64,000 nt of DNA, taken from NCBI RefSeq assembly GCF_029633865.1, contig NC_079215.1, positions 52,821,985 through 52,885,984 of the forward strand. Direction: 5' to 3'. Source of the DNA: Lampris incognitus. Its lineage: Eukaryota; Chordata; Actinopteri; Lampriformes; Lampridae. The notes below the pieces were generated by a model that did not search any database, was not told where the DNA came from, and saw only the letters and a list, made by a program, of their open reading frames with translations. The position numbers and the translations under genes were made by a program. This document shows, piece by piece, positions 47,527-59,046 of the stretch (its first letter is position 1; the number at the start of each line of letters is the position of its first letter).

Positions 47527-50507
47527 CTACGACTACTTTCGGCTGCTCCCGTTAGGGGTTGCCACAGCGGATCATCCGTTTCCATTTCTTCCTGTCTTCT
47601 GCGTCTTCCTCTGTCACACCAGCCACCTGCATGTCCTCCCTCACCACATCCATAAACCTCCTCTTTGGCCTTCCTCTTCTCCTCTTCCCTGGCAGCTCCA
47701 TATTCAGCATCCTTCTCCCAATATACCCAGCATCTCTCCTCCACACATGTCCAAGCCATCTCAATCTTGCCTCTCTTGCTTTGTCTCCAAACCGTCCAAC
47801 CTGAGCGGTCCCTCTAATATAATCGTTCCTAATCCTGTCCTTCTTCGTTACTCCCAGTGAAAATCTTAGCATCTTCAACTCTGCCACCTCCAGCTCCGCC
47901 TCCTGTCTTTTCGACAGTGCCACTGTCTCCAAACCATATAACATAGCTGGTCTCACAACCATCTTGTAAACTTTCCCTTTAACTCTTGCTGGTACCCTTC
48001 TGTCGCAAATCACTCCTGACACACTTCTCCGCCCACTCCAACCTGCCTGCACTCTCTTCTTCACCTCTCTTCTGCACTCCCTGTTACTTTGGACAGTTGA
48101 CCCCAAGTATTTAAACTCAAATGCCTTTGTCACCTCCACTCCTTGCATCCTGACCATTCCACTGTCCTCTCTCTCATTCACGCATAGGTATTCCGTCTTG
48201 CTCCTACTCACTTTCATTCCTCTTCTCTCCAGTGCATACCTCCACCTCTCCAGGCTCTCCTCAACCTGCACCCTACTCTCGCTACAGATCACAATGTCAT
48301 CCGCGAACATCATCGTCCATGGAGACTCCTGCCTGATCTTGTCCGTCAACCTGTCCATCACCATTGCAAACAAGAAAGGGCTCAGAGCCGATCCTTGATG
48401 TAATCCCACCTCCACCTTGAACCCATCTGTCATTCCAACCACACACCTCACCACTGTCACACTTTCCTCATACATATCCTGCACCACTCCTACATACTTC
48501 TCTGCAACTCCTGACTTCCTCATACAATACCACACCTCCTCTCTCGGCACTCTGTCATAAGCTTTCTCTATCTACAAAGACACAATGTAACTCTTTCTGG
48601 CCTTCTCTATACTTCTCAATCAACATTCTCAAAGCAAACGTCACATCTGTGGTGCTCTTTCGTGACATGAAACCATACTGCTGCTCGCTGATCATCACCT
48701 CTCCTCTTAACCTAGCTTCTACTACTCTTTCCCAAATCTTCATGCTGTGGCTGATCAACTTTATACCTCTGTAGTTGTTACAGTTCTGCACATCACCCTT
48801 GTTCTTGAAAATCGGTACCAGAATGCTTCTTCTCCACTCCTCAGGCATCCTCTCACTTTCCAGGATTGTGTTAAACAATCTAGTTAAAAACTCCACTGCC
48901 ATCTCTCCTAAACACCTCCATGCCTCCACAGGTATGTCATCAGGACCAACTGCCTTTCCACTCTTCATCCTCTTCATAGCTGCCCTCACTTCCTCCTTGC
49001 TAATCCGCTGAACTTCCTGATTCACTATCCCTACATCATCCAACCTTCTCTCTCTCTCATTTTCTTCATTCATCAGCCCCTCAAAGTATTCCTTCCACCT
49101 TCTCAGCACACTCTCCTCGCTTGTCAGCACATTTCTATCTCTATCCTTGATCGCCCTAACTTGCTGCACATCCTTTGCAGCTTGGTCCCTCTGTCTAGCC
49201 AATCGGTACAAGTCCTTTTCTCCTTCCTTAGTGTCTAATCTGTCATACAACTCACCATGCGCCTTTTCCTTTGCCTTTGCCACCTCTCTCTTTGCTTTAC
49301 GCTGCATCTCCTTGTACTCCTGTCTACTTTCTTCATCTCTCTTACTATCCCACTTCGTCTTTGCCAACCTTTTCCTCTGTATAATTTGCTGTACTTCCTC
49401 ATTCCACCACCAAGTCTCCTTGTCTTCCTTCCTCTGTCCTGATGACACACCAAGTACCTTCCTAGCTGTCTCCCTCACTATTTCTGCAGTGGTTTTCCAG
49501 CCATCTGGCAACTCTTCACTACCACCCAGTGCCTGTCTTAACTCCTGCCTGAACTCCACACAACAGTCTTCCTTCTTCAACTTCCACCATTTGATCTTCA
49601 GCTGTGTCTTCACTCGCTTCCTCTTCTTGGTCTCCAAAGTCATCCTACAGACCACCATCCGATGCTGCTTAGCTACGTTCTCCCCTGTCCCCACCTTGCA
49701 GTCTCCAATCCCTTTTAGATGGCGCCTTCTACATAAGATATAGTCCACCTGTGTGCACTTTCCTCCACTCTTGTACGTCACCCCGTGTTCCTCCCTCTTC
49801 TTGAAATATGTATTCACCACAGCCATTTCCATCCTTTTCGCAAAATCGACCACCATCTGTCCTTCCACATTTCTCTTCTTGACTCCATACCTTCCCATCA
49901 CCTCTGTTCCCTTCACCAACATGTCCATTTAAGTCGGCTCCAATCACCACTCTCTCCTCCTTGGGTACCCTCTCCACCATGTCGTCCAACTCACTCCAGA
50001 ATTCTTCTTTTTCATCCATCTCACACCCAACTTGCGGGGCATATGCGCTGATAACATTCAGCAATAAACCTTCAATTTCCAGCTTCATACTCATCACTCT
50101 GTCTGACACTCTCTTCACCTCCAGCACGCTCTTAACATACTCTTCCTTCAGAATTACCCCTACCCCATTACTCCTCCCATTCACACCATGGTAGAAGAGT
50201 TTGAACCCACCTCCGATACTCCTGGCCTTACTCCCCTTCCACCTGGTCTCTTGCACACACAGTATGCCTACCTTTCTTCTTTCCATCATGTCAGCCAGCT
50301 CTCTCCCTTTACCAGTCATAGTGCCAACATTCAAAGTTCCAACTCTCACCTCCACATGCCTACCCTTCCTCCTCTCTAGCTGCCTCTGGACATGTTTTCC
50401 CCCTCTCCTTCTCCTTCAACCAACAGTAGCATAGTTTCCACCGACACCCTGCTGGTTAACAGTACCGGTGGCGGTCGTTGGTAACCCGGGCCTCGACCGA
50501 TCCGGTA
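47527..50507 (-). mobile_element. RTE-type LINE, nearly intact, 15-bp TSD
   Basis: Minus strand, 2981 bp, flanked by identical TGTTTATTAAAGAGT at 47512-47526 and 50508-50522. One long coding region, now in three pieces: endonuclease from about 50355 (VRVGTLNVGTMTGKGREL, CVQETRW, SAYAPQ, GADLNGHVGEG), then a linker and fingers (48555-49928: QVDYIL, KQHRMVV, WRRSILVPIFKNKGD, NNYRGIKL, QYGFMSRKST), then the palm (47552-48550: GLHQGSALSPFLF, MFADDIVICSES) and the C-terminal LRWLGHVWRR and GKRRRGRPKRRF. Only two frameshifts are evident, near 49905 and near 48552. It ends AGCAGCCGAAAGTAGTCGTAG. The 5' leader is shorter than in the copy at 55684, so the insertion is slightly 5'-truncated. Confidence 0.95.
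47552..50355 (-). pseudogene. RTE ORF (endonuclease plus reverse transcriptase), two frameshifts
   Basis: Coding part of the element above. The catalytic ADD of the reverse transcriptase and the endonuclease ETRW and DLN motifs are preserved. The break near 48552 looks like loss of two bases just upstream of the conserved KAYDRVP-type segment. As few as two lesions are needed to explain the split, so this is a young copy or partly an assembly error. Confidence 0.85.
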
Positions 50508-50522
50508 TGTTTATTAAAGAGT

Positions 50523-50945
50523 ATTGTGGGCGAATTCTACTGGAGCGTTCCTGCTCGAAGTCAGGGGGTTCATTTGCGTATTACCCACGATGCAACTGAA
50601 GTGTCGACGTTTTGGTTGTGTTGTGGGATATTGAACATGTTAAAAACGGGGCATATCTGTTACAGATAGCAGGGATGTGGTGGAAGGTAATGGGGACGTT
50701 ATGAGAGAAGTTGTATTAGACAACATGCTATTTGCCAGTGTAAACTACTGATAAGAGGTAACGGGTCTGACCCTTTAGCCGAGCGGTTAGTGATGTCGCC
50801 CTGCGGTGCAGTACACCCGTATCGATTCCCGCACCGGGCAAGAAAATAACCGGTTACACTAGCTTGGCTTGCGGTCATTAAAAGCTTGCTTGTTAACTCT
50901 GAAAGGTGGGCTGAGAAGTCCGTTATTTGACCACGTCACAGTATA
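50523..50945 (+). repeat. Dispersed repeat, inverted partner of 44205-44590
   Basis: Continues TACTGGAGCGTTCCTGCTCG, GGTTCATTTGCGTATTACCC, TTGAACATGTTAAAAACGG, TTAGACAACATGC, then GCGGTCATTAAAAGCTTGCT and TGACCACGTCACAG. The RTE element entered at its left edge. Confidence 0.7.
50760..50862 (+). mobile_element. Diverged tRNA-like LTR fragment
   Basis: GGTCTGACCCTTTAGCCGAG CGGTTAGTGATGTCGCC resembles the A-box half of the miniature LTRs. The rest (CGTATCGATTCCC, GGTTACACTAG) has drifted, so membership is uncertain. Confidence 0.45.
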
Positions 50946-52476
50946 ATGTTTTCCTGGGACCTGTCTAAACCAGCATTTGCGGGGGTTACTGACACGCTGC
51001 GGGGGAGGGGGGTACAGGCCGGGGAGGATGTTTCGGCACGGACGAGAGAGGGGGACGGACGGTGGACGACGGAGCCGGAAGTTAGCGACGAGCGAGCGCG
51101 ATACAGATAACTTCTGTGTTGTATGTTAAGTTTAGAGTGCACAAACCATTGTGTAGTTTATATCTTAGGATTGTTTACACAACAGTCGGGGTGAGAGCAT
51201 AAATTATTTATATTGTCGGAACGTGAGGAATTTCTACCCGAAATTCAAAGACCGTTCAGGTGTGTGCTACTGCTAATGCTAAGCGCTCGGCGTGTAGCAT
51301 GGAGTCTGTTCATTGCCCGTGAACGGACATTTGCTAGCTTAAGTTTAGCTAGCTCAGTTGAACTGTTGGAGGGGTGAGCTGCTGCTTCCAACCACCAGAG
51401 GGCAGAGCAGAGACCTGGGACGAAGCTTGGAGCAACCGGGGCTTCACTCAGCGTGTTTCCGGCGACGCGGGAGAGAGGATAGACGTCAGACGGTGACTGT
51501 GCGAGATGCCGACCTGCTGCCAAACCTGCAACCGGGACGGTTGAAGAAAGACAAACCAGGAACATCGTCTCAGGTACCACACTTGTTCTTTTGCTCACGG
51601 AGGAGCGAAGGGACCACTAAGTTTTGCGCCACAACGATCACAAGCACCGAACCAGGCCTGCAACTTTATATTTTGTTCTAACATAATTTTGGTTTTGCCG
51701 GCTTTAGGGGACAGTATCCAGGTGTGTGTGTGTGGGGGGGGTGGGGGCACGACTTATATTGGTTGAATTTAAGTGACCTTGAGATTGGTTAATTGTGATT
51801 TTCTAGGAGAATCCATTTTGGTGTTAAAGTGTAGTGTTTTGTTATGCACTTACAGTGTTGAAAAACCTTAAGAGGGTTTTCCTGAAGAAAGGGAAATTCC
51901 AGTTTGAAGAACATTCCTATTATTACTGAAAAATCTTAAGAGGGTTTTCCTGAAGAAAGGGAAATTCCAGTTTGACGAACATTCCTATTGTTATTTTATT
52001 TTTTCATTTTAAATCAAAACTCCTTCTTTAGTTAAGTAAATAATTGAGACTTATTTTTCTATAAAACCTGAGTTGCTTGATTTTATTATACTTCGCTGCT
52101 TAGAGGGAATGATTTCATATTGAAAGGAGACATACCGACACATTTGGTTAGAAATCTTTATTAAAACCATAACTTTAAAGGTAGCTTTAAAGGTAAGTTC
52201 ATAATAGGTAGGTTTAAAAAAACTGAAGGTGTTTACTGTAAAAAGGGATCAGGACAATGATTAAAACTGAGTTAATCAGGGTTAACATTTATTAAAAGAA
52301 CCCAGAAGCCCTGCCCTTATTAATATAACTGTTGAGGGGAGCGCTACAAAGAAAATAGAAACAAATCAAAACAAAGAAAAACAGAAACAAATAGAAACAA
52401 AAGATAAAATAAGAAATAGAAATAAGAACAAAATATATCAACAAGCATTGTGCACATAACACCCTATCTATACTGC
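50946..52476. other. Unannotated stretch with a 68-bp tandem duplication
   Basis: GTTTTCCTGAAGAAAGGGAA blocks at about 51860-51927 and 51928-51994 are near-identical copies. GC-rich 51000-51680 has no recognised exon. From about 52300 the A-rich sequence is probably the 3' UTR of the following LINE. Confidence 0.5.
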
Positions 52477-52477
52477 A

Positions 52478-52595
52478 TCCAAAGGAATTGAATCGAGTGC
52501 AACTGGACTTGGTATATATCCGTGAAGACGTCCAGTTGCACTCGATTCAATTCCTTTGGATAACCATGACCTGGATGAATGAGAACATTCACAGA
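52478..52595. mobile_element. 118-bp insertion with 32-bp perfect inverted arms and 13-bp TSD
   Basis: Arms 52477-52508 and 52530-52561 (ATCCAAAGGAATTGAATCGA ...) are exact reverse complements around a 21-base loop. TATCTATACTGCA at 52465-52477 and 52596-52608 flanks the insertion. It interrupts the 3' part of a LINE. The words are shared with other dispersed repeats in the window. Confidence 0.85.
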
Positions 52596-52608
52596 TATCT
52601 ATACTGCA

Positions 52609-54040
52609 CTACCGCAGCACAAAACAAGCAGCGCAGACTAAATCTGACAGGGTAAAACAAGTCGATGGGCCAGTCCAATGACCATTAACTCTGAGTGTCT
52701 GACAGTCTGAGGGAGGAGTTGTAAAGTTTGATGGCCACGGGCAGGAATGACCTTCTGTGGCGCTCTGTAGTGCATTTCGGCAGAATGAGTGTATTACTAA
52801 AAGTACTCCTGTGCCCAACCAGCACATCATGGCATGGGTGGGAGACATTGTCCATGATGGCACATCATTTCAACAGCGTCCTCCTCTCAGAAACCGCTGC
52901 CAGAGTCCAGTTCCACCCCCACAATGTCACCAGCCTTGCGGATAAGTTTACTTGAGCTTGTTTGTATGCGCTACCCTCAGTCTGCTGCCCCAACACACAA
53001 CAGCAAACAGGAGAACACTGGCCACCACAGACTCATACCACACCCTGAGCATTGTTTGGCAGGTTTTGAAGGACCTCATCCTCCTCAAAAAGTAGAGACG
53101 GCTCTGTCCCTTCTTGTAGCGGGCATCAGTGTTCTTAACCCAGTCCAGTTTTTGTCTATATACACTCCCAGGTACTTGTAGTATTCCACAGTGTCCACAC
53201 TGACCCCCTGGATGGAGACAGGGGTCACTGGTATCATGTTCCTCCTCAGATCAACAACCAGCCTCCTTAGTCTTAGTCATGTTGAGCTGCAGATGGTTCC
53301 GCTCACACCATGTGACAGTTTCCCACCACAGCCCTGTACTCAGCCTCCTCGCCCTTACTGATGCACCCGACTATAGCAGTCTTCAGAGAACTTCTGAAGA
53401 TGGCAGGACTCTGTGTGGTAGTTGAAGTCCGTGGTGTAGAGGGTGAAAAGGAAGGGAGACAGGACTGTCCCCTGCAGAGCCCCAGTGTTGCAGACCACTC
53501 TGTCTGACACACAGTGTTGCAAGCACACATACTGTGGTCTACCAGTAAGGTAGTCAACAATCCAGGACACAAGGGGGGCACCTACCTACATTTCTGTCAG
53601 CTTCTCACCCAGTAGATCTGGCTGGATGGTGCTGAAGGCACAGAGAAGTCAAAGAACATGACCCTCACAGTGCTTGCTGGCTTATCCGGGTGGGCGTAGG
53701 CTCGGTTAAGCAGGTAAATGATGGCATCCTCGACTCCCAGTCGGGGCTAGTAGGCAAACTGGATGTGGTCTAAGTGTGGCTTGACCATGGGCTGAAGCTG
53801 CTCTAGGATAAGTCTTTCCAGAGTCTTCATAATGTGTGAAGTCAATGCTACCGGTCTGTAGTCCTTGGAGTCCCTGGGACGCGGCGTTTTAGGCACAGGA
53901 ACGAGGCAGGACATCTTCCACAGCACAGGGACCCTCTGAAGTCTAAGGCTCATGTTGAAGACATGGTGAAACACTCCACATAACTGGGGGGCACAGGCTT
54001 TGAGCACCCTGGGTGCATGAATGAGAGGCAATGTCCACTG
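52609..54040 (-). mobile_element. CR1/Rex-type LINE ORF2 fragment
   Basis: Minus-strand reverse transcriptase, 5'-truncated at about 54040. Readable words: VLKACAPQLCGVFHHVFN, RVPVLWKMSCLVPVPKTPR, DYRPVALTSHIMKTLERL, then VSWIVDYLTGRPQYVCLQHC, GTVLSPFLFTLYTTDFNY, HLQKFSEDC (the F-ADD-type motif, mutated), DLRRNMIPVTP-like text and the terminal TERHRRSFLPVAIKL. Several frame breaks; dead copy. Confidence 0.88.
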
Positions 54041-54796
54041 TTGTGGTAGTTATTGCTTGATTCAAATAAAGATAGTTAAAATGCAGGCACGGAAAGGTAT
54101 GGAGACAGACGTCCACCAAAATATGTTTATATTGCTTTGCAGGTGAGGGAGGAAGTAATTACGGCAGCTGGTCAATCAGGAAGTCAAAGGGACTTTCTAG
54201 GTTTGTCATGCAGTTTTTATTTGACTTTGTCAAGTGCTACAAGGGAGTGGGTGATACCTGCTTTTATTTCCTATACACCCCTTTTGTCTACATTTGAGTC
54301 AAGGTATTGTGCTTGGAAATTCATTTCTGTGTGTGGGCACCTGTCAGTCTATGTCACATTTAGAGCTATGATTTAGTAAATATTTTGGTTTGTCATAATC
54401 TGTGAGGCAAGTCAAACACAATAACTGTAACTGGTGACACATGCTCCATACTGGAAGGTTGCCAAGCTTGCAGCTTAGTTCAGTACTCATTTTCAAAGGA
54501 TTTACTGCTCAATTATATCAATATGATAATAGTAATAGCAATGATAACAACAGGAACTATGTTCACAGACATGGTTTCACCATTGCTGAGCAGGAGTTTC
54601 ACACCTAGTTGCAGACAAAATGCAACGTGATATATGAATGGCGATTGCATCATTCTCCCATAGCCATCACACTATGTGCCCAAAATGAATTTAGTGATAT
54701 ATTAAAGCAGAAAAGTTACCTTCGGCTGCTTTAAACATACAAGTTTTACAATCAGCTCTTGAAAAGCAAAGTCCTGATGCCTTATAGAGCCAGATT
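54041..54796. other. Unannotated stretch
   Basis: No exon or repeat recognised. Confidence 0.45.
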
Positions 54797-55620
54797 AAGA
54801 TAGACAACTTTATTAATCCCCAAAGAGGAAATTCAGTTGCCACCAGACACGGAGCATAAACACATCAACAATAGACAAAGACAGTCATCATGCACATGAA
54901 AAAACAGCACATAAAAAGCAATCATAGACTTGACATGATTTTAAGCAGGAACAGGCACCATATTTAATTGATGCATATATAAACAGCAACAATAACAAAG
55001 ACCAAATAACGGTTACAAGATAAGTTTGATTTACCTTTTCTCAAAGCCACAACCAATGTTCATTAAAGAATTTGACTGCAGCTGGAACAAAAGATCTCCT
55101 AAGTCTCTCCGAAGACACCGAAGACTCACCAGTCTTTCACTAAAGTAACTCTTGGGTGTCTAGGTAGCGTAGCTGTTTATTCCGTTGCCTACCAACACGG
55201 GGATTGCTGGTTCGAATCCCTATGGTTGCTGCACTAGCGCCTCCTCTGGTTGGTGATCCTCCCACGCGCTACGTCCCCCTGGCGAAACTCCTCACTGTCA
55301 GGTGAAAAGAAGCGGCTGGCGACTCCACATGTATCGGAGGAGGCATGTGGTAGTCTGCAGCCCTCCCCGGATCAGCAGAGGGGGTGGAGCAGAGATCGGG
55401 ACGGCTCGGAAGACAGGGGAAATTGGCCAAATACAACTGGGGAGAAAAAGCAGGGGGGGGGGAATCCAAAAAAAAGGAACTCTTAAGATCATAAAAAACA
55501 ATGTAAAGAGCGGCCTTCATAATGTACAACAGCCTGCATCTTGGACCTGGTTCTCATTTTTAGAGTAGCCTCCAGTGAGTCTGGATTAAGGCCAATAACA
55601 GAACCAGCCTTTTAAATCAG
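54797..55620 (-). mobile_element. CR1/Rex-type LINE 3' end, split by a SINE
   Basis: Plus text GATAGACAACTTTATTAATC at 54799 is the reversed LINE 3' terminus (GGGGATTAATAAAGTTGTC). C-terminal coding words such as SFVPAAVKFFNEHW are approximated at 55040-55110 and continue beyond the SINE at 55480-55600. Too short to fix the family. Confidence 0.6.
55154..55477 (+). mobile_element. SINE family A, internally deleted, inside a LINE
   Basis: Starts GGGTGTCTAGGTAGCGTAGC with B box GGTTCGAATCC, lacks about 100 bp of the body and ends in CAGGGGGGGGG/AAAAAA. AACTCTT at 55147-55153 and 55478-55484 (extendable to 12 bp with one mismatch) flanks it. Confidence 0.85.
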
Positions 55621-55683
55621 CTTAGCAATTCTGGTTGTTTTTTTGTTTTTGTTTTTTTAAACCCAGCCACTGAAGATGCACAA

Positions 55684-56093
55684 GCCAGTGGATTCGTAGT
55701 GCCGGTCCCAAGCCCGGATAAATGGGGAGGGTTGCCTCAGGAAGGGCACTTGGTGTAAACCCCTTGCCAAATCAAACATGCAGATCATAAATCAGATTTC
55801 CATACCGAATCGGTCGAGGCCCGGGTTACCAACGACCATCACCAGTACTGTTGGCCAGCAGGGTGCTGGTGGAAACTATGCTACTGTTGGGCGGAGGAGA
55901 AGGAGAGTGGGAAGGCATGTCCAGATGCAGCGGGAGAGGAGGAAGGGTAGGAGTGAGGTGAGAGTTGGAATTTTGAATGTTGGCACTAGGACTGGCAAAG
56001 GGAGAGAACTGGCTGATGTGATGGAAAGAAGGAAGGTAGGTATACTGTGTGTGCAAGAGACCAGGTGGAAGGGGGAGTAAGGCCAGGAGTATC
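55684..56093 (+). mobile_element. RTE-type LINE 5' fragment
   Basis: Leader GTGCCGGTCCCAAGCCCGGA ... CCGAATCGGTCGAGGCCCGG followed by the first codons of the ORF (VRVGILNVGTRTGKGRELAD, ILCVQETRWKG). Ends abruptly at about 56093. It shows the leader that the full copy at 50507 lacks. Confidence 0.85.
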
Positions 56094-56165
56094 AAAGTGA
56101 GTGATGAAACGTTTCTCTCAGTAAACGTTGTGTCCTGATGAACCGATTCAACTTTGGTCACGACA
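56094..56165. repeat. Dispersed repeat fragment
   Basis: GTGAGTGATGAAACGTTTCT ... GATTCAACTTTGG matches the family at 31890 and 34640. Confidence 0.65.
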
Positions 56166-56479
56166 CGCTAACCATAAATACCAGCACCTGTCATTATCCG
56201 CCAAACTACTCGTGCAACTCTCCTCATATGTCATTGCAAGTACACTTTTTTGTCATTTAATTTTTTAAAATTTATTTTCTTATCAAACACCCGGAAACAT
56301 TAATAGTACAAAATGTACTTTTCATATGGTAGTCTACAGGTACACAAACAGAAAAAAAAAACGGGAAATGAAAGCAAACACGACAGCGCAGCATGATAGA
56401 TCCCCCTCCTCACAACACACAGCACTCCACCTGACATACATTATGGCTTCTATTACATATTACTAGCTAATGATCCCCA
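56166..56479. other. Probable 3' UTR of the L1-type LINE
   Basis: AT-rich minus-sense sequence downstream of the ORF2 end; no other feature. Confidence 0.4.
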
Positions 56480-57389
56480 CCATTAATAAATCTGAGGAAG
56501 TTACCCCACATTTCAGTGAATTTAGACCCAGAATCCTTCAGTTTGGCTAATATTAGCTCATATGATGCTGTAACCGTCATGACTTCGATCCAGACCTTAT
56601 AACAAGGTGTGCTTGTATTTTTCCAGTTCTTCAGTATAATCCTGGCTGCATTAAGAAAGCCTGCAAAGGCTCACTCAAACTGTGCCTTTGTAAATCCAGC
56701 TGGAAGAACAGATATGTGTCCAAGAAGGCAAAAACGCGGCGAGCTTGGCAAGGGCTGATCCAACCACTCTTCAATTGCCCCAGCCACTCGAGTCCAGAAT
56801 GGGGAAACCAGAGGACTGTCCCACATGAGGTGTAGAAAAGCACCCATAGAACTGTTATATTTCCAGCACTCATTGCTTTGAATTAGACCAAGCTTTTTAA
56901 GTCTGACTGGAGTCCAATAATATCTATGAATTAATTTATAATGTATAAATTTGCTCTGGCCGACCCATGTTATGGGCAATATTGTCCCAGACCACTTGTT
57001 CAAGCTCAATTTACCATACAAAGCATATTCTGCCATTTTGTAAAATACAGAAGACGATTGTACAGTATTTGGAAGCTTTAAGAACCTTTTTAATACACTT
57101 TCATCCTGTCCTGTATTGTAACCCATAGACTGTTTGTGTATGGTCTGGGTAGATTACAAAACTGAATTGCCCTTCTGGGATAAATAAAGTTATCTGAATC
57201 TGTACACAACTTCGTAATTGGAGGTATTTCCAAAAGTCCCCTTTATGAGTTAAATTATATCAGTCCTTTAGCCGCTGGTAGGAGCAGAACACTCCTTCCC
57301 CAAATAGATCAGCAATTGTGGTGAATCCTTTAATGTGCCCTGCCCTCCAAGTGTTTGCATAGCTTAACCATCTCCAAGGAAATCTCTAC

Positions 57390-57906
57390 TACTACTACTT
57401 TCGGCTGCTCCCGTTAGGGGTCGCCTCTGTCACACCAGCCACCTGCATGTCTTCCTCTCCCCACATCCATAAACCTCCTCTTTGGCCTTCCTCTTCTCCT
57501 CTTTCCTGGCAGCTCCATATTCAGCGTCCTTCTCCCAATATACCCAGCATCTCTCCTTCACACATGCCCAAGCCATCTCAATCTTGCCTCTCTTGCTTTG
57601 TCTCCAAACCGTCCAACCTGAGCGGTCCCTCTAATATAATCGTTCCTAATCCTGTCCTTCTTCATCACTCCCAGTGAAAATCTTAGCATCTTCAACTCTG
57701 CCACCTCCAGCTCCACCTCCTGTCTTTTCGTCAGTGCCACTGACTCCAAACCATATAACATAGCTGGTCTCACAACCATCTTGTAAACCTTCCCTTTAAC
57801 TCTTGCTGGTACCCTTCTATTGCAAATCACTCCTGACACTCTTCTCCACCCACTCCACCCTGTCTGCACTCTGTTCTTCACCTCTCTCCTGCACTCCCCG
57901 TTGCAT
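57390..57906 (-). mobile_element. RTE-type LINE 3' fragment inserted in the L1-type LINE
   Basis: Near-identical to the last 500 bp of the element at 47527 (MVVRPAMLYGLESVALTKRQ, LKMLRFSLGV, DYIRGTAQVGRFGDKAREAR, LRWLGHV), 5'-truncated at a T-rich junction near 57906. It lacks the GKRRRGRPKRRF-frame continuity and has lost about 40 bp near its 3' end. The tail is (AGT)n. Confidence 0.88.
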
Positions 57907-58424
57907 TTTTTTTCTAATACAGCCAGCATTTTTTGTGTTTTATTTTCTGTTGCACCGGTGCAATTGTGTATGAGTGTGCCATATTATGTGTATGAGTGTG
58001 CCATATTAACTCCAGAGGTTGAAGTGCTTATAAGGTTTACTTGTTTTATTCCTGTGCCTGACGTGGAAGTCTAAAGACATTCTTCTTAAGGGATATAGTT
58101 CAGATTTGTTTGTGATTGTTTTTATTTTAATTTATATATATATTCTCTTAAAACTTACTTGCTGTTTATAAATGAATGGTGCACAGCACTTGATGTAGTT
58201 ATTAACATTTAATCTGTAGCATAACAAAAACACGTTGAGGTTGTCAATAAATACTTTATTTTGTTGTAAAATTACTAGTTTGGTCTTTCTCAACTCACTG
58301 TCTTAGGTTGTCATATAAAGTGACCCAGTCATACCAACATTGTTTGGCTTAAGTTAATCTTACTGTAACGAACCCAGTTGAGGTCCATCTATTAACCTGG
58401 AAGGTGGTAGGAAGGGCTACATAA
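57907..58424. other. Unassigned sequence inside the L1-type LINE
   Basis: AT-rich, does not translate as L1 ORF2 in any minus frame. Either another insertion or a replaced segment. Confidence 0.45.
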
Positions 58425-59046
58425 ATTCAACATTTTCCACTTGGCAAAGTTAGTCTTAATATTTTAGAGCACTGGGATTTATATTCATTTGAATAAGCTC
58501 CTGAAAGTCTGTAGTCAATATTATGCCCAAAATATTTCATCCCCCATGATAGCCATTTAGATGGAAATATTCCAGTGTCAGCAGGGGAGCAACCCAAGGA
58601 GACTGGCATTACCTCTGATTTTTTGCCAGTTGATTTTGTAGCCCAAAAGCCCAAAATCTCAGAAAAACTCTCAACAATGTCCATGACACCTGGAATAGAG
58701 TAAGCTGGGTTTGATAGCAACAAAATGTCATACGAAAACAGTTTATATTCCCTCTCTCCCACCAGCACTCCCTTAACTCTAAAATCATCTCTGATTGACA
58801 CTGCTAGGGGTTCCACAGACAGAGAGCGTAAAGAGCAGTGGGGAAAGAGGATCCCCCTTTCTGGTCCCGCGTCCCAGGAGTCGCTTTACAATAAACGGGG
58901 TGAAACAAGACAACAGATAAACATAACAAAGACATACAGGGTGGGATGGGAAGGGGGGCTATGAGAGGGAGAAGCAGCAGCCACACATGATGCCAGCAGT
59001 ACTCTCCGACTTAGACAGATACAAAAGCGGAAGAAAAACAAAAATC

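Larger units (their letters stand above)
56480..58990 (-). mobile_element. L1-type LINE ORF2 relic, interrupted
   Basis: Reverse transcriptase part at about 58990-58425 (EPLAVSIRDD, KLFSYDILLLSNPAYSIP with the ADD motif damaged, KSEVMPVSLGC, WLSWGMKYFG, then a FAKWKML-like end). C-terminal part at 57389-56480 (TFIHYKLIHRYYWTPVRL, GLIQSNECWKYNSSMGAFLH, MWDSPLVSPFW, then ILKNWKN). The two parts are separated by an RTE fragment (57390-57906) and about 520 bp of unassigned DNA. Wording is that of fish L1-clade elements. Confidence 0.85.
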
